Both the position numbers and the translations under genes were made by a program. Positions 36,455 to 49,435 of a stretch of 64,000 bases of DNA are shown here, in pieces (positions within the stretch are counted from its first letter, which is position 1; each line of letters begins with the position of its first letter). This DNA is from Anarhynchus alexandrinus (taxonomy: Eukaryota; Chordata; Aves; Charadriiformes; Charadriidae). The notes beneath the pieces are model-generated. The model was not told where the DNA came from and did not search any database. It saw only the letters and a list, made by a program, of their open reading frames with translations. Where the stretch lies: the NCBI GenBank assembly GCA_008711295.1, contig VUYV01000073.1, forward strand, positions 434,001 through 498,000. Reading direction: 5' to 3'.

Positions 36455-36790
36455 TCAAAGCACAGCCGGCCGGCACAGCGGGCAGCCCCTCTCCCACGGG
36501 CGCGGAGGAAGGGAGCGCGGAGCGGGACCGCGGGTCTCAGGCTCCACCTAGCGGGGAAGCGCTGGGGAAACCCGCTCCCCGGGGGAGAGGGGGGCCAGGC
36601 CGGGCTCCCACCCGCGGCCGAGAGCTCACAGCCACCCCGGGAAAGGACAGCTGGAAGCAGAGATCCCTTTTTAGAAGCTGTATTTATTCCTCAGGGGCAG
36701 TGCGCCCAGCGACTCGGGCTTTTCCCGCATCCCGCCGCGGACGAGCTTTTGCGTCGCATCCCTCAATCCCCGGCCGGTGGGTTGATGGAA
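36455..36790. promoter_or_regulatory. Compact CpG island (orphan promoter candidate)
   Basis: Roughly thirty CpG dinucleotides lie in about 335 bp, with GC content far above the surrounding AT-rich DNA, in two dense parts (36460-36630 and 36705-36780) separated by a less dense gap. It begins 20-30 bp after the LTR end. Unmethylated CpG islands usually mark transcription starts in vertebrates, so this could be the promoter and first exon of a lncRNA or of an unidentified gene. Overlapping long frames on both strands (for example 36343-36927 and 36446-36805) are expected where stop codons are rare, and none shows a known domain. Direction of transcription cannot be read from the sequence. Confidence 0.65.
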
Positions 36791-39700
36791 AAGGGCACAA
36801 TTTGATGCAAACTGTTTGCTGGGATCTGCGCACCCCCAGGAAGACCGAGAGGAATCTCTGCTTCCAGAGCATTTCGGGGCAGAGTGATGCCTCGCAAGCA
36901 AATGTGGACTTTCCCTCCAATGTTTAATCTCTGCCTCCGATCTCCCTGAGGCAGCAACTCAAAGAAAATGACCCTCAAAGGGTATGATTTTCTGCTTCAT
37001 ACAAAGCTTGTTATCCTGGGGCTGCTTTTTCTGTTTCCTCTCTTCTATTCTCTTTCTCCCCTCCCCTCTCCAGAACAAAAAAGATCATACATCTCATCAG
37101 GATCTGTCTTCATGGGAGATTCTTTTTTTTTTTTCTCCTTTTGACAACTTTCTTTTCATAAGGAGAAAAAGTATATTTCTTTTTTTCAATATAATTGTAT
37201 TCTGCTTTGAGTACTTTGATGTAGTAACGACTGCCATGAAGTAGATATGCTGCTTGCTGTTTAATGAAAAAGACATTTAATGCGAAGTAGCAATCATTTA
37301 GTCTTGTGACTTTTTCCATCTGTTACACGCTTCCTATTTTTAGTGGGAGGGGGGTTAATTCTGGACATTTATTTTGTGGGAAAAGTTACAGATTAATTAC
37401 CTCTAGTGGAAAAAAATCTGTGTCTAACGTGTTAAAAATAGCCCTTCCTGAATTCATTTTACTTTTTTAAGGCATTTTAAAGTCTTTCATTTTTGCCTCT
37501 GTAGAAAGTAATTTTTTGCAATTATGATAGAAGAGAGTCAAAGATTCGAGGAGATCTAACATCTCTTAGTAGGCTGAAAGAGATAGAAAAAAGAGCCAGG
37601 TTTTCAGGCACACATACCTAACACCTGAAGGATGCCCCACAGGTCCCAAAGCAAGTCTTTTTGCCATGAAACAAATATGGATAATCTTTCACTCCCATTG
37701 CGTCTCTGCAAACAACTGCCACCATTGCAAGGAGTGTCATCATACATTTTGCGTACTTCCAGCTAGCAGTAAACGGGAATAAGAAATCCAAATCTGAACG
37801 TTGCAGATGTATTTTCCACAGACTGATAAGTTAGACTCCATTTTACAAATTTGAGTTATTCAGTGAAATTAAAATAAAGTTGGCTTCATACTCACATCCT
37901 GCCAAAATTAAAGGACATGTCTGATGGTGCAGAGGTTTAACAGTTCATCCAAGTCTGTCAGCAGCATCTCTGCTGTCTCTCTGCACTGGCTGCACCGCTT
38001 ATCTATGCAAGTGCATTTGGGCCCCACTCTGGCTGTCTTGCAACCAGGAATAAATGCCTTCAGCCTCCAGCTGAGTCAAGGTTTATGTACAAATCCAGCA
38101 AAAGGGATCTGAAAAGGCAGGCAGCTCTGGCAGATGTTTGAGCTTGGGCACAAGGCTGCGCTATATATAGCCGCTGGTTGCAGGCTTGGGCACAAGCAGC
38201 TTTTTGGCTGTGTGGACCCAGCACCAGAGAGATGCTCTGACTCTGTAGGAGAAGAAGGATGCAGGATCAGGCACCCCTACTGCTGGCACGCCGGGATGGA
38301 TGAACCACCAGCAATGAGATTGTAAGTGACACTACTTACTGGTAACAGAGCCCCACAGAAGCACTCCAAGAGGTTTGAGACCTTCTCACCTTGTCTTTGC
38401 AAGAAGATTTGAGTTATGCTTTCCATGTTGTTTTGTTAGTGGCATACCCTTATGTTCACACTGTGTTTGCTGCTGCATGACTATTTGCATGGTGTGCTTG
38501 TTTTTGCCAGGTAATTGGGAGCTACTTGTTTCTGTGAAATGTCCTTGCTGCTGCCTTAGGTAGCCTGTTTTTCCATCTCCTCCACGCTTAAATAAAAAAT
38601 TTTGGGCTGTCAGTCTAAGGATTTTTGAGGCCTTTAAAACTTCAGTTTCTCTCCACTCTGCTATTGTGCCCCATCACAGTTCCCGCCAAAGAGGAGCATG
38701 GCCAGGGTCATGCAATGGGAGAATAATATTCCCAACATAAATTGTGTCTCTGCAGGGTGAAGGAGGCCAGAAAGATGAATTTTGCAGGGGAGAGAAAGCA
38801 ACCAGCACTGAGGCAGCATTGTGTCCATCAAAGGGAAGCTTTGTTCAGGGAGCTAGTAGGTTTTCTGAGGCATAGTTTGCCCAGGACTTGGAAAATCTTT
38901 CCTTCCATGCTAGCTCACAGATTTTGAAGAAGGCAGTGAAAAAGAGGGGACAACTACAAGAGATAGGATTTCTCTAACCTGAAGGGAGACAATAAGCTTG
39001 TTTCATGGGAAAGAAGCATGCTTGCTGCAGTCAGGGAAGGCAAAAGTGTTTCTGGCTGTGAGGCAGAGGCATTAGCACAGGGAGTACGTGTCCATCGGGC
39101 CCTCCGAACAGTTTTTCAATCCCAGAAGCCAGGACCTTCCAGTTCTGACAAACGGAGCAAAGACAACTTGGAGATACAAGTCCTGTCATTTCAACATTGT
39201 TACAGAAAAGCTTTCTTTAAGCTTCACAAAAGCTTGGGAGGGCAGAGCAGGCCACAATGCTGTGCGTGTCCTGCTTGTTTCTGAGGGTTTGCCATTTGTA
39301 GTCAAATGTGCCCTCAATCACTGCACATGGGGCTTTAGCACCTGATGAAAAGTGTCTCAATGAGCCTAGCAGGAATGCATCCCTCAGGCATCAACTAGGA
39401 GTCTCATAAGGCCACTGTTGTTCTTGGTCCCCAAGTCCGGTCATCTCCTGATGTGATTGGTGATGGTGCTCACCAGCATTTTCAAGTCCCTACCAGCCTG
39501 CACAGTCAGATCTTCTCACCACTCATATACTCCTAAGGCTTTTGAAATAGGTGTTACATGGGGACATGGATCATATTCAGATTTCTTATTTGCCTAGAGA
39601 AGTCATATCATGCAAACCCTCTGAGAATATCAGGGAAATCAGTGATGCCTCAGAAAGCCTTCCACCCTGCTGTCACAGTTACCCTAAGAAGGAGATTGTC

Positions 39701-41465
39701 CCACCTTGGGGATGGGGCTGGAGACTCTGAGAGAGCAGTGCTTTCACTGCACAGGGGGAAACAGCCACTGGTGCAGAGCTTGATGTCCCATCTCATCCCA
39801 AAGCTGCACCCCAGGTTCAACACCCCAGGCTGAAGGCTGCCATTGTCCCACCATGGGATTTCAGGATCTCTCCTCTAAAACCCCTGGTCAATGAAGAGTA
39901 AAATGGACTGAACCACAGCTGTGGCCCATTCTGGAATAGTAAAATGAGAAGTGAGAAGAAAGCAGGAGGAAAAAGATAAAAGTAAATATAATAATGTTCT
40001 TTTTCAGATATTGTATTTATTTAGGTTTTGAAAACATTGCAGACTTTCTGTGCTCTTTTTATTTATTTTTTTAAAAGGCCATTTCTCATTAAAAGAATAG
40101 GTGGAAAAAATGTCAACAGGTATTTCAAATATATAAAGTTCAACACCTGCATAAATGTCTGGAAGACCTAAGGAACAGTCTGTGGGTGGCTTTATTCTGT
40201 GTGTTAGGTTTGAATCTCCTAATAAAATACACTTGCAATAAATATAAAGGTAGATGCAGAACGTTATTACTGAACCTGTGCATACAGATGTTAAAGCTGA
40301 GGTATATTAATAGGCTATACCACCTGATGAATGGCTTGTGCCTGTACAGGCAGGAATCAGGTGAGTTAATGAAAAACTGCTATAATTAGGTGACCTTTTT
40401 CATGGTGCATTACATACTGAAATTTTGTTTGAATAGGTGAAGTCAAAACTACGTATTTCCACCAATTCCTAAAATATACATTCTCTTAATATATGGCACT
40501 CCACATTGAAAGAATCAGAGCTATTTCATAAAGACACAGTTCACCAAATGTTGTCAGTGGGTACTTCTGACTTTTAAGGCCACTGCCACCTACAAAAAAA
40601 AACTTCCAAAAATTTTTAAACCTTTTCTTTATGAATCAGTGAGGACCTTAAAATGTTAGGGTTTCCCATATTTTTATCCAAAAGCCAGTGGGCTTCATGC
40701 AGATGAAAACCAAGTCAGCAGCATGTGGGAAGTGGAAGAGGACTGCTCTTGCCCAGGCTCCCTGTCTCCAGTCCCCTAAGCCTGCTGTCCTCCTTCTCCT
40801 CACACTGACTCTGCTTCTGGTTTTCTAGTATCCCACGCCAAATTGTTTGAAGACTGATTCCCAAAGCACTGATCTTTTAAAGGGTATGGGCTCGTGAACT
40901 GCCCATGTGAAAATATAGGTAGTTTTCCCTGATTTGCCAGTACCACGTGCTGCAGGCTTTCCTGTGTAACATGCTGCAGCATAATGGATGTTTCCATTAC
41001 ATCATGCATGGAGTGACTTTAATATTGATCTAACATTTTACACAAGGAAATAGTGTAATACTACCTTATAAGAATGACTTTCAAATGCTAAATGTCAGCA
41101 TTTTTAAGGAACGTGAGAACAGCTGTACCTGGTCAAGAGACAAAGTCAGGCTAATTTAGCATTCTGTCTCCAAGAGTACCCGATTCCCTAAGTGCTTCGT
41201 AAAAAGTGTAAGATGAGGGCAAGCACAGAGAGATGCCTGCCTAGGTTACTCTCCCGGACTCCAGCAATCTGCAACTCAGGAGCTTTTGGCATCGAGCTTA
41301 ATGAAAAATACCGGGAAAGCAATAACGTGTCAAAGTAAGGCGTGCACAAACCCGGTTGTATAGCTTCACATATATAAATTGAATATATATAAATTGAAAG
41401 TATATATAAAAGTCTCTCAGAGTCCAATCCTAAGACCCTTCAAGCAGAATGTTCTTTCAAACCTT
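36791..41465. other. Long non-coding stretch
   Basis: No recognisable gene downstream of the CpG island. Short repeats include an AT-rich 13-17 bp tandem ('tatataaattgaa') at 41371-41410. Several plus-strand frames of 60-91 codons between 37.9 and 39.9 kb (longest 39558-39833) lie in a slightly GC-richer zone, but none has a recognisable domain. Confidence 0.45.
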
Positions 41466-41490
41466 TTTAATTGTTAGCTTAACAATTAAA
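41466..41490. repeat. Perfect 11 bp hairpin
   Basis: Left arm TTTAATTGTTA (41466-41476), loop GCT, right arm TAACAATTAAA (41480-41490). All 11 pairs match. The run after the right arm is not a U-tract and there is no adjacent gene, so there is no terminator role to claim. Confidence 0.9.
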
Positions 41491-44044
41491 TAGGTTAACA
41501 GGTAAGCATCCTACTAGCCGGCCTAAAGAAAATCCCCCTTCTCATCTTCATTCTCCTCATCAATCCTCATCACCAATAAAATTAAACATTGAGTGGCCCA
41601 GGATAAGTGGTTAAACAGTGAGGAGAAATAATATAAAATGAAGCTTTGATGGTAATATTCTGGGAATTTAGACTTAAAGCACCTGTGTGTCAGAAAAGGC
41701 CAGTGTATCCTTCAGATCTTGAGCCAAAATTGTCAAAAATTATTGCTTAATGTTAGGCATCTAGGGCTAGATGCACAAAAGAATTGGTGCATTACAACAG
41801 CCATTGGTACTTTGCCATAAGAAGACTCAGCCGTGAGGCTGGGCAATTCTATAAAATTCAGGGCAGGAGATACAACCAGTGGGGACTCAGATTTATAGGG
41901 CAAAGAAGGAATTTAGACCTTTATGCTCGAAGCTGTCATCCTTAAAACCCTCACTCAGCTGCCACCTAAATCTAGACATACCTAAAATCTATTACTGACT
42001 CAATTTTTTACCTTAATGTGCTCCAGGTCCCTGAACTAGTTGTGGCTTTGTGTGTTGTGTATTGTGAAGTGTGCCTGGTTTTGATACCGGTGGTTGTCTG
42101 GGGACCTATGACTAAGTCCTTACAAAATGTAGAATAAAGGCATCCTCTTGTGAGAGCTCTTATAAACAGCGAGATGGGAGGTGGTCTCACAGCACCTCTG
42201 GAAATCGTAGCTTCCTACAGTTCAGGCTCCATGAGGAAAATGCTCATTCGGACAGGACCTCTGCCCCAGCCACTGTCCCAAACATGTTTCTCAGATGGCA
42301 GTGTCTGCGTGCAAGAACCTTTTTCTAAAAATACCGGAAATGCTTCTGTCAGAAAGCAGCTGTGCCTCTTTTCTTGGGCCTGTCCCCCATGGACCCTCTC
42401 TCAGAAATAGTCACCAAACAAAACATTTCATACAAATCTCAGTCGGAGGTGGTCATTTCTTTTCACCCAAAAGCCCGGCAGGATGCCCTTGAGGAGAGAT
42501 GGCAGATTTCAGTTCTTTGTCCCTTCTCAGCCTGAGGGGATTTGAATTTATGTATAACGTTCTCACTGCAGTGACCCAGGTACCAGGCAAAAAGATATTT
42601 TGGAAAAGAATTTCCCTTCTTTGAAGTGTTCAGCTTTCTATAAAGCACTTAAATGTCTATTGAAGCCCGGTTTGCTACCACCTCTGGCACTAGTTATTTC
42701 ACGATTTCAAGGATAGCAGTGGTGGTCTATGCAGGCTAAAGCCTGTTTATGACTGCTGACCATTCATAGTTAAAGAAGTCATTCCTCCCTGTGTAGGCCT
42801 TTTCCATTCATTTCCTTTGTTCCTCTGCCTAGCTCTGAAATAACAAAAGCATGCTGGGAAAAGTGTGATTGAGGTAGGCCTAAGTGCTTGGATTGTTTCT
42901 TCCGTCCTGCAAGCACGGCTTCAACAAAGAAAATATTTCCACCACAAGATTTGCGTTGAACAATACCAACAGCAGCCAAGAAGAGATAACTCTGAGTACA
43001 AGCCTAGCTTATTCTTTTACTAATTTGTTTCTTGATACAGGCAAATCCCTGAAAGGGATTTTATTTTTTTTTTATTCCACGGCTTATGATTTATAAGAGA
43101 TTGAGAAATGCATCTGCTTCACAGTTTGCAAGGTCTTTTGAAATCCATAGATAGGTATTACTATGGGAGCATGACATATTATTAATATGCCACAGTTCGG
43201 GGCAAAGTGTGTTAACGTACTTTTAATGTAAAAAGTGGAGCTGGAGGAAAATTAGACAATAAGCTTGAACTGAGATGACAATATTAGTATTAAGTAGTAT
43301 TATAAATAACACTATTTGCATATAAATATAAACAAAAGTACTAGCTGTATTGTCATGAACCACAGGTATTTATTGCCAGTAGGGAAAATATAAATAGTTC
43401 TTGAGGTTGTGAAATAATTATCTGTTACCTTTGAAAACACGTTTTCCCCAAAGAGTGAATTTTACAAATGTTAACCCCAAAGCCAAACTATGTTGGTATT
43501 ATTATTCTAATGTGCCTTTTTGCTCTGTTTTGTTTTGTTTCTTTTAAAAAAAAAAAAAATCCCTACCTGGGCACTCTTCTCCCCATTTGTGCTTTGTCAT
43601 CACAGCCTTTTATTTTTCCTCCATTTCCCTTTGTAGGAGTCTTATGTCTCCTTGCATTTCCTTTGGTTTAATTTTCTTGTTCTTCCATGGCATCACTTTC
43701 AGACATGGAAGACGTGATGCTTCAATATCTCCTCAGACAGTAGAGGAAACTCAAAGACATCTAAGCTACTGTCAATGTTGTACTGCTATGTTGTAGAAAG
43801 CAGGGATGATTTGGAGGTGAGGGTGCTAGAGATGTGCTTCGGACCTACTGATTCAGGCATGACCCAAGCAGTGGGACAGCTGAGGTCTATCTACCCCCCA
43901 CTCACTACTCACTGATTATGCTTTCTCCCTCATTTCTTGTCAGGACCATTCAGACAGTCAAGCACAGTTTTTTAGTGCCTAATTTTCAAGTGCCTCATTA
44001 CCAGAACAACAGGTAGGCTGTTATTTTGAAAGTGCATTGGGCAA
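41491..44044. other. Non-coding, nothing recognised
   Basis: No gene or named repeat. Frames at 42150-42410 (plus), 42463-42648 (minus) and 43468-43671 (plus) are unsupported. A-run at about 43546-43559. Confidence 0.5.
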
Positions 44045-44108
44045 GTTGGGGGGGATTGGACTAGATGACCTTTAAAGGTTCCTTCCAACCCAAACCATTC
44101 TATGATTA
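44045..44108 (+). mobile_element. CR1 LINE 3'-end fragment
   Basis: 'ggggggattggactagatga' followed by 'cctttaaaggttccttccaa' and 'cccaaaccattctatgatta' is a CR1 3' end on the plus strand. Only the last 65 bp are present. Confidence 0.85.
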
Positions 44109-47100
44109 CAAGTGAGGCACTTTCAGCAAGACTCAACTAGCCCATGTAATGGTTGAGTTCCATGTGCCACAACATGTCAAGGCCAGGAGGAATTGCTGAG
44201 ATGATAAACGAAGAGTTGATATTTGCTACCTTTAGGTATTTAACTCCAGACTGCAGCAAGGTACTTTTGTCCATCTAACATTTAGCACCCAGCTAACAGT
44301 GGTATTTTATACACATTTTATCTTACCTTTAGGTAATGCGTGCCTAAGGGTATATATTTTTACTATATTTCTTTCAACATATTTTAGTTTTTAAAAACAG
44401 CTTGAGGTGGTGATGCCAAGATGGGTACTAAGTTCCCAAAAAGTATTACAGAGTCTGGCATTCTTCAGGCACCTAAAGTCTACCAGGTCAACCACAGAGG
44501 CAGCATGTGCATTCTGGCATCCTAGGTTTTCACCAAAGGACATAGCAGAAAGCCTCCCCTGACTTCCATGTGCACACACACGCAGAGACGTATACACTTA
44601 CAAGTTTTATCAGCATTGTCTGGATTCATTCCCTTAAGAAGCCTCATAATTACTTATATTGCAGTGCCACACATCATAAGTCCATTTATGAGTCCACTCA
44701 ATATTGAGATCACATACATGGAAAGCAAAGACTCCAGATCAAGTCTTTCATCCACTTAAATTCATCTCTCCCTAATTTAAGACTCCTTAAATTTGCTTTG
44801 TTTTCTCCTGGTTACTAATTAAGGGGAAAATACTATAATTACTTGGTCTTGAGACCTGGTGTTAACTAGTCACATTTGTTATGAAAATACAGGGGATGGG
44901 TTTGCCACATTAGACGAGAGACTCACACAAAGGTGGAGTTGATATTCATGTGCTAAATTGCAGATCCATGTGATAAATTACATTTATCATGCACCTTTGG
45001 CTGCCTCACCTGGGTTCTGCCTTCTAATCTATCTCTGTCAAGATTCATTCTAGCGTTCTTAACCTCTGAGCAGCTCTCAAGCATCTGCTATTTTTTAACA
45101 TTTTTCCCCAAATGAAAATGAAAAAAAATCAAACAAAAAAACCCAACAAACCAAAACTAAACATTTTTATTTTTTTTTGTCCACGGTGAAATGCGCAAAT
45201 TCTTCTCCAAATTCCATTGTGCTAAGGAGGAAGAGGGGCAATACTCAGTTCTGAAGTAGGAAAATGTTTGAGGTTCTCCTTGTTCTGAAGAATGCAGGCA
45301 CATGTGTCTTTCAGGGGAAAATTGCTGGTAAGCAGCTCTTTCCTTTCAAACTAGCAAATGCTTCTCGCTTGGATATGCTGGCGTATACTAGACCTCAAGA
45401 GTGGAACAGAGTGATTTACAGGCAAGTTGCTTAAGATCATTTAGAGGTTCAGAACTGTATCAGTAATCATTCTGAGGCCTATGTAGTTGTCTCATAATAG
45501 CAAGTTAATTTGGCTTTAATATAGAAGGAAGTGCAATAACAGTATCAATTAAAAAAATCATAAAACCTCCTGAACCATTTCTGAAATACTTTTTATGTTA
45601 AATTTGTAACATAGCTTAACTGCATATGTGATATGAAGGTTTTATTGGTACTCATTTGGGATGATCTGTGTAATAAACTCTGGGATTCACCACAACTAAT
45701 GCATACCATATTCAGGTCTAGACTTATGCCACTTGGCTCAAATACCTCGTTTCCATTTAGAGATTAGGGAACTGCAAATATTTTCATCAGCTAAGAATCT
45801 GTCTCCAAAATATTTATACATATCCACAGTTTTTACTTTACTTTTTTTTCACTTTCTTTTTATAAAAGTATTTTTATGTGTACATGATTGAGAAAGAGAT
45901 GAATGGGACACATTAATGAAAAGATTCAGACTTTGTACTATCTATCTAGCTAAATGCATACTCCCAAAAGGGACTTTAATGAATAAACTGCCAACTGTTT
46001 TTATTCTTATATCTTTTAGTAAAATTCTAGTTTAACTGGGTTTGCACACTTTATTAAATTAATTTGATAATGAATCTTTAATTTCACAATCATTTACAAA
46101 GGTACACATATTCACTTACTTATTCACAGACATGGACAGACACACATGCACTTCTTCATATCACCCAGATACAGATATCCAGTATAGAAAATTTTGAACT
46201 TAATGACTTAATTTTGGCACTGTTACAAGCAATTATACACAGAGTTTTCCAATTGGGAAAATTTCAATTATAAGTCACTGACACTTGAGCTGCCTGCATT
46301 ATAGCATATTCTTTTTGGAGAGTTAAATTATCTAGTTCTGTAGAGTAGGGTTTGAAATATGATGAAAATTAGTTAATGTTAAACTAATTAAAAATCAAAT
46401 GAAAACTATCCAATGGACAGTTTTAGCAAGAGTAATCGTATGACAAAACTATTCCCAAGAAATATTTTACTTCACAGAATGCTCAGTTCACTATGAGTGT
46501 TCAGATATCTGTGTTGGCTGCTTAAGTGTATCAAGTAATATTATGTTGTTTTTGGATTGTATTATTCATTTTTTCTTAGCTAATCAGCAGAGTACATAAA
46601 GGAACTCCAAAATGTAGAATCCAGCACAAAATCCAACTCCAGCTTCAAAAAGATATTTGATTATTAGACAGTAAATTTGCTTATCTCAAGTTTTTCACAC
46701 TAGTCCTACTCATTTGGTGAATATTTGCAGAAAGCAAACTCAAGCATTATATCAACACACTTGAAGTAAATTTATTTAAAAATCTGAATGAAGATACGTA
46801 GTGTTTGCCTAGAGCTAGAAGTAATAGGGTTATGAACACATCATAAATACTATGCAAAGCTTTGAATTCCATTGCTGAGACACATTATCAAAGGTCAGGC
46901 TATCAAGCAAGACATAAACCACAACTGTAGGAGCATCTCTTATCTAAAAGTTCGGAACAGTGTTAGAAATTACAAATTTTGAAGTGATTCCAACACAAGC
47001 ATAACTGTGCTTTGGAGATTATTTGAGTGTCATTAAATGCAACACTGGAACAACATTTATTTCTGTGTTTCTTATATATTCGCAAAGTTTTCATACTTCT

Positions 47101-48440
47101 CATAAAAGTCATGTTGCAAAACATGTAATATGAGCTTCCATGTATACTTCTAGAGATGGATATGCTACATACTTACACACATGTACAGGGTGTTTTTTTT
47201 CCAAACCATTCTTAGTTAACAAGTATTTTGTCACATACATATACTGTACATACATACACCAATCCACTTATGTCCTCAGGAAAGAGAAAAACATTTTGTT
47301 GTTTTCTTTTTAAGGAGCTTTCACATTCTTCTTTATCTATGGGTCATTCTAGTTTTTTCTTTTGAAGTAAAGCAAACAGGAAAATATTGTGGAAAATTGT
47401 AATTGTCAGTTTAAGCTTTTTTAAGGATCAAACAGCACATAACCATTAAAAGCAAAGGGAAAAACTGCGAGTCACTCTCAAATTTTGTCTGAATGCATGG
47501 TCATCGTTCGGTTTAAACATAGAACATCAGATTCTCCCATGTATGTTGGAAGCACCAGCGAAATACATCTTGGTTAAAATTCTTAAGATCAGAGTGACCG
47601 GACCCACATCCATAAAGGTGTTTTGTTTCAGGGAAGACATAAAAGATGGTCTTTTTTGTCTGAGCAAGGTGCTTTCACCCTTGGCGAGTGACAGACCTGC
47701 AAGAAGGGAAACTGCTAGATTGTTCTCTAACTAAAGCGAAGGTTCCATTTAAGTGTTTTCTTATTGCCGTGAGAGAGACCAAACCTTATCAGCTTTCATG
47801 TTTTGTAGGAAATGAAAAAGAATAGAACTGGATTACTTTCTTTTTTTGCGGGTCTGAGGTCAACCACGAACAGCTTTGGGGTCAATCTCCCTGCCTTGCA
47901 CTCTTGGTGTATCCAGAGTATTCTCGCCCTCTGTGTAAGACTGACTGCTGACGGTACCGCTTTGCACTGCCTTCTCAAAGGTTGACAAGGTGATGCATCA
48001 AATTGGTAGGTTTTTGTAGTGCCAGCAAACCACAGCGCTAAGATAGGCAAAACATCTTGGTCCCAACTGCGTGGCATGTGCAGTGTTAACACAAGGAGTA
48101 ACTTGTTTTCAGCATTTTTGCATTGATAAGAGCCAAGAGAGAAAGAGAGGTATGTTTAGTTGAGTGGAAGATAACAAACATTCCGTGCCACATTCCCTCT
48201 GTGTGCTCTTTGTTATCAGCAGGACTAGCAGCATTATGTACTGTACAATGAAAGATAACCATAGAGTGAGAGATAGCTGGCTTTGTAGCTCTATTGATTA
48301 AACAGGACAGCAGGCTAATCAGAAAAAATGTTACAGGGATAGGAGTCGAGCCACTTGGAAAACATGAAAGATGATGGCTACACTCAAAATGTTAATTTTT
48401 GAATAAGATTGCAGGGCAGAAAACTGTTTCCTTAATTTTA
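44109..48440. other. Long AT-rich non-coding stretch
   Basis: About 4.3 kb with no recognisable gene. A-rich and T-rich blocks occur at 45118-45180. The minus-strand frame at 47796-48092 (98 codons) lies in a somewhat GC-richer patch containing several 'aggtca'-like half sites, but no ordered site pair can be claimed. A faint MIR-like resemblance at about 45420-45480 is too weak to call. Confidence 0.45.
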
Positions 48441-48460
48441 TTTTTTTTAATTAAAAAAAA
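48441..48460. repeat. Perfect 20 bp AT palindrome
   Basis: Eight T, AATT, then eight A: a perfect self-complementary stretch (48441-48460) followed by three further A. It is likely to arise from opposed homopolymers. Confidence 0.9.
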
Positions 48461-48831
48461 AAACCCTTATACACAGATAGGTATCACTCTATTACCAATT
48501 TGCAAAGATAACAGCATTACTTTTATCTGAGACAGTCACAAGACAAAACACAATACAGGTTTGAAGCCTTCCTAAATAAAATTCACAGATCTAGAGTTTT
48601 GCTATGTACCATGATTAACATGGGGATAACTCATCAAGCGATTAGGTATACAAATTACATCAATACTTTGAAAGTTTGGGGGGAGGAGAGGGGGTGTTGC
48701 ATATAGGAATAGTTAAATACGGACTTCGGAATCCAGTAAACAGCGAACTCTAAAATATCCTTAAGACTTTGCGACTCTTATTTTTGGACTCTTCATTTGT
48801 TTATTGCTTTGCTCAGCTCTAAACATTTAGA

Positions 48832-49435
48832 CTAAGATTTTTCACAGCATGTATCTGTGTCAAGATGGATTTGCTTGTAGATAACACATTTGTGTAATCT
48901 GTCTTCCAAGTTCTTGCTCAGTCTGGGGAAAGGAAGGGACAGAGCCCAGCTGGAATAGGATGGATGTGCTGGGTGAATGGCCGCAGAACATAGCTGCAGA
49001 AATTCAGGCCAGCTCTGCAGGAGCAGCCCAGAATTATGAGGATACAGAGGTAATGTAAAGTCATTATTCTCCCTTTTGACTCTTGGCTTTGAGGTCTGTG
49101 CTGCATCTCCTAGAGGCACAACATAGACTCTCACCTGACGTGCTTAGCATTGGAGGGGAGGATTTCACTGAAAAAGCCTCTTTCTGTTCTACTAAAATTT
49201 CTGTCCTAATTTTATCAAATTGTTCATATTCCTTTGGGGCTTCATTCTTAATCCCCTCCGGTGGGGTGTAAGCTACTGTATCTCTGATCCATCTCTCCCT
49301 GCTGGGAGCTTCCTCTGCTACCTGCTGTCCTGCGACATAGCAATTTACTATTGACAATGTTACTCCCAGTAGTTTGATATGATGACTTGGTACAGCAATT
49401 TCAGCTCTTTCTTGCCAATATGTGTTGTCAAGGAT
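48832..49435 (-). pseudogene. Overlapping minus-strand open frames, possible retroelement or gene relic
   Basis: On the minus strand a frame is open for 123 codons from 49435 to the stop at 49064, without an ATG. Its composition is strikingly protein-like, with acidic and basic residues evenly mixed, for example 'RERWIRDTVAYTPPEG'. Its TAA stop overlaps the ATG of a second frame (TAATG at 49066-49062). That frame encodes 48 residues beginning 'MTLHYLCILIILGCSCRA', which looks like a secretory signal peptide. A third frame (48832-49134) overlaps both. A splice-donor-like 'gtgagagt' lies within the first frame near 49135. I cannot name the family. An old retroviral segment spanning the end of one gene and the start of an envelope-like gene is one possibility; coincidence is another. 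Confidence 0.3.

Noticed and set aside
36343..36927. 194-codon plus-strand frame
   Set aside because: It starts in the LTR and runs through the CpG island, where GC-rich sequence lacks stops in several frames; no domain is seen.
45420..45480. Faint MIR-like similarity ('ggcaagttgcttaagatcattt')
   Set aside because: Too short and diverged to separate from chance.
47796..48092. Cluster of nuclear-receptor-like half sites ('aggtca')
   Set aside because: Half sites are scattered without the spacing of a known response element, and such hexamers are common by chance.
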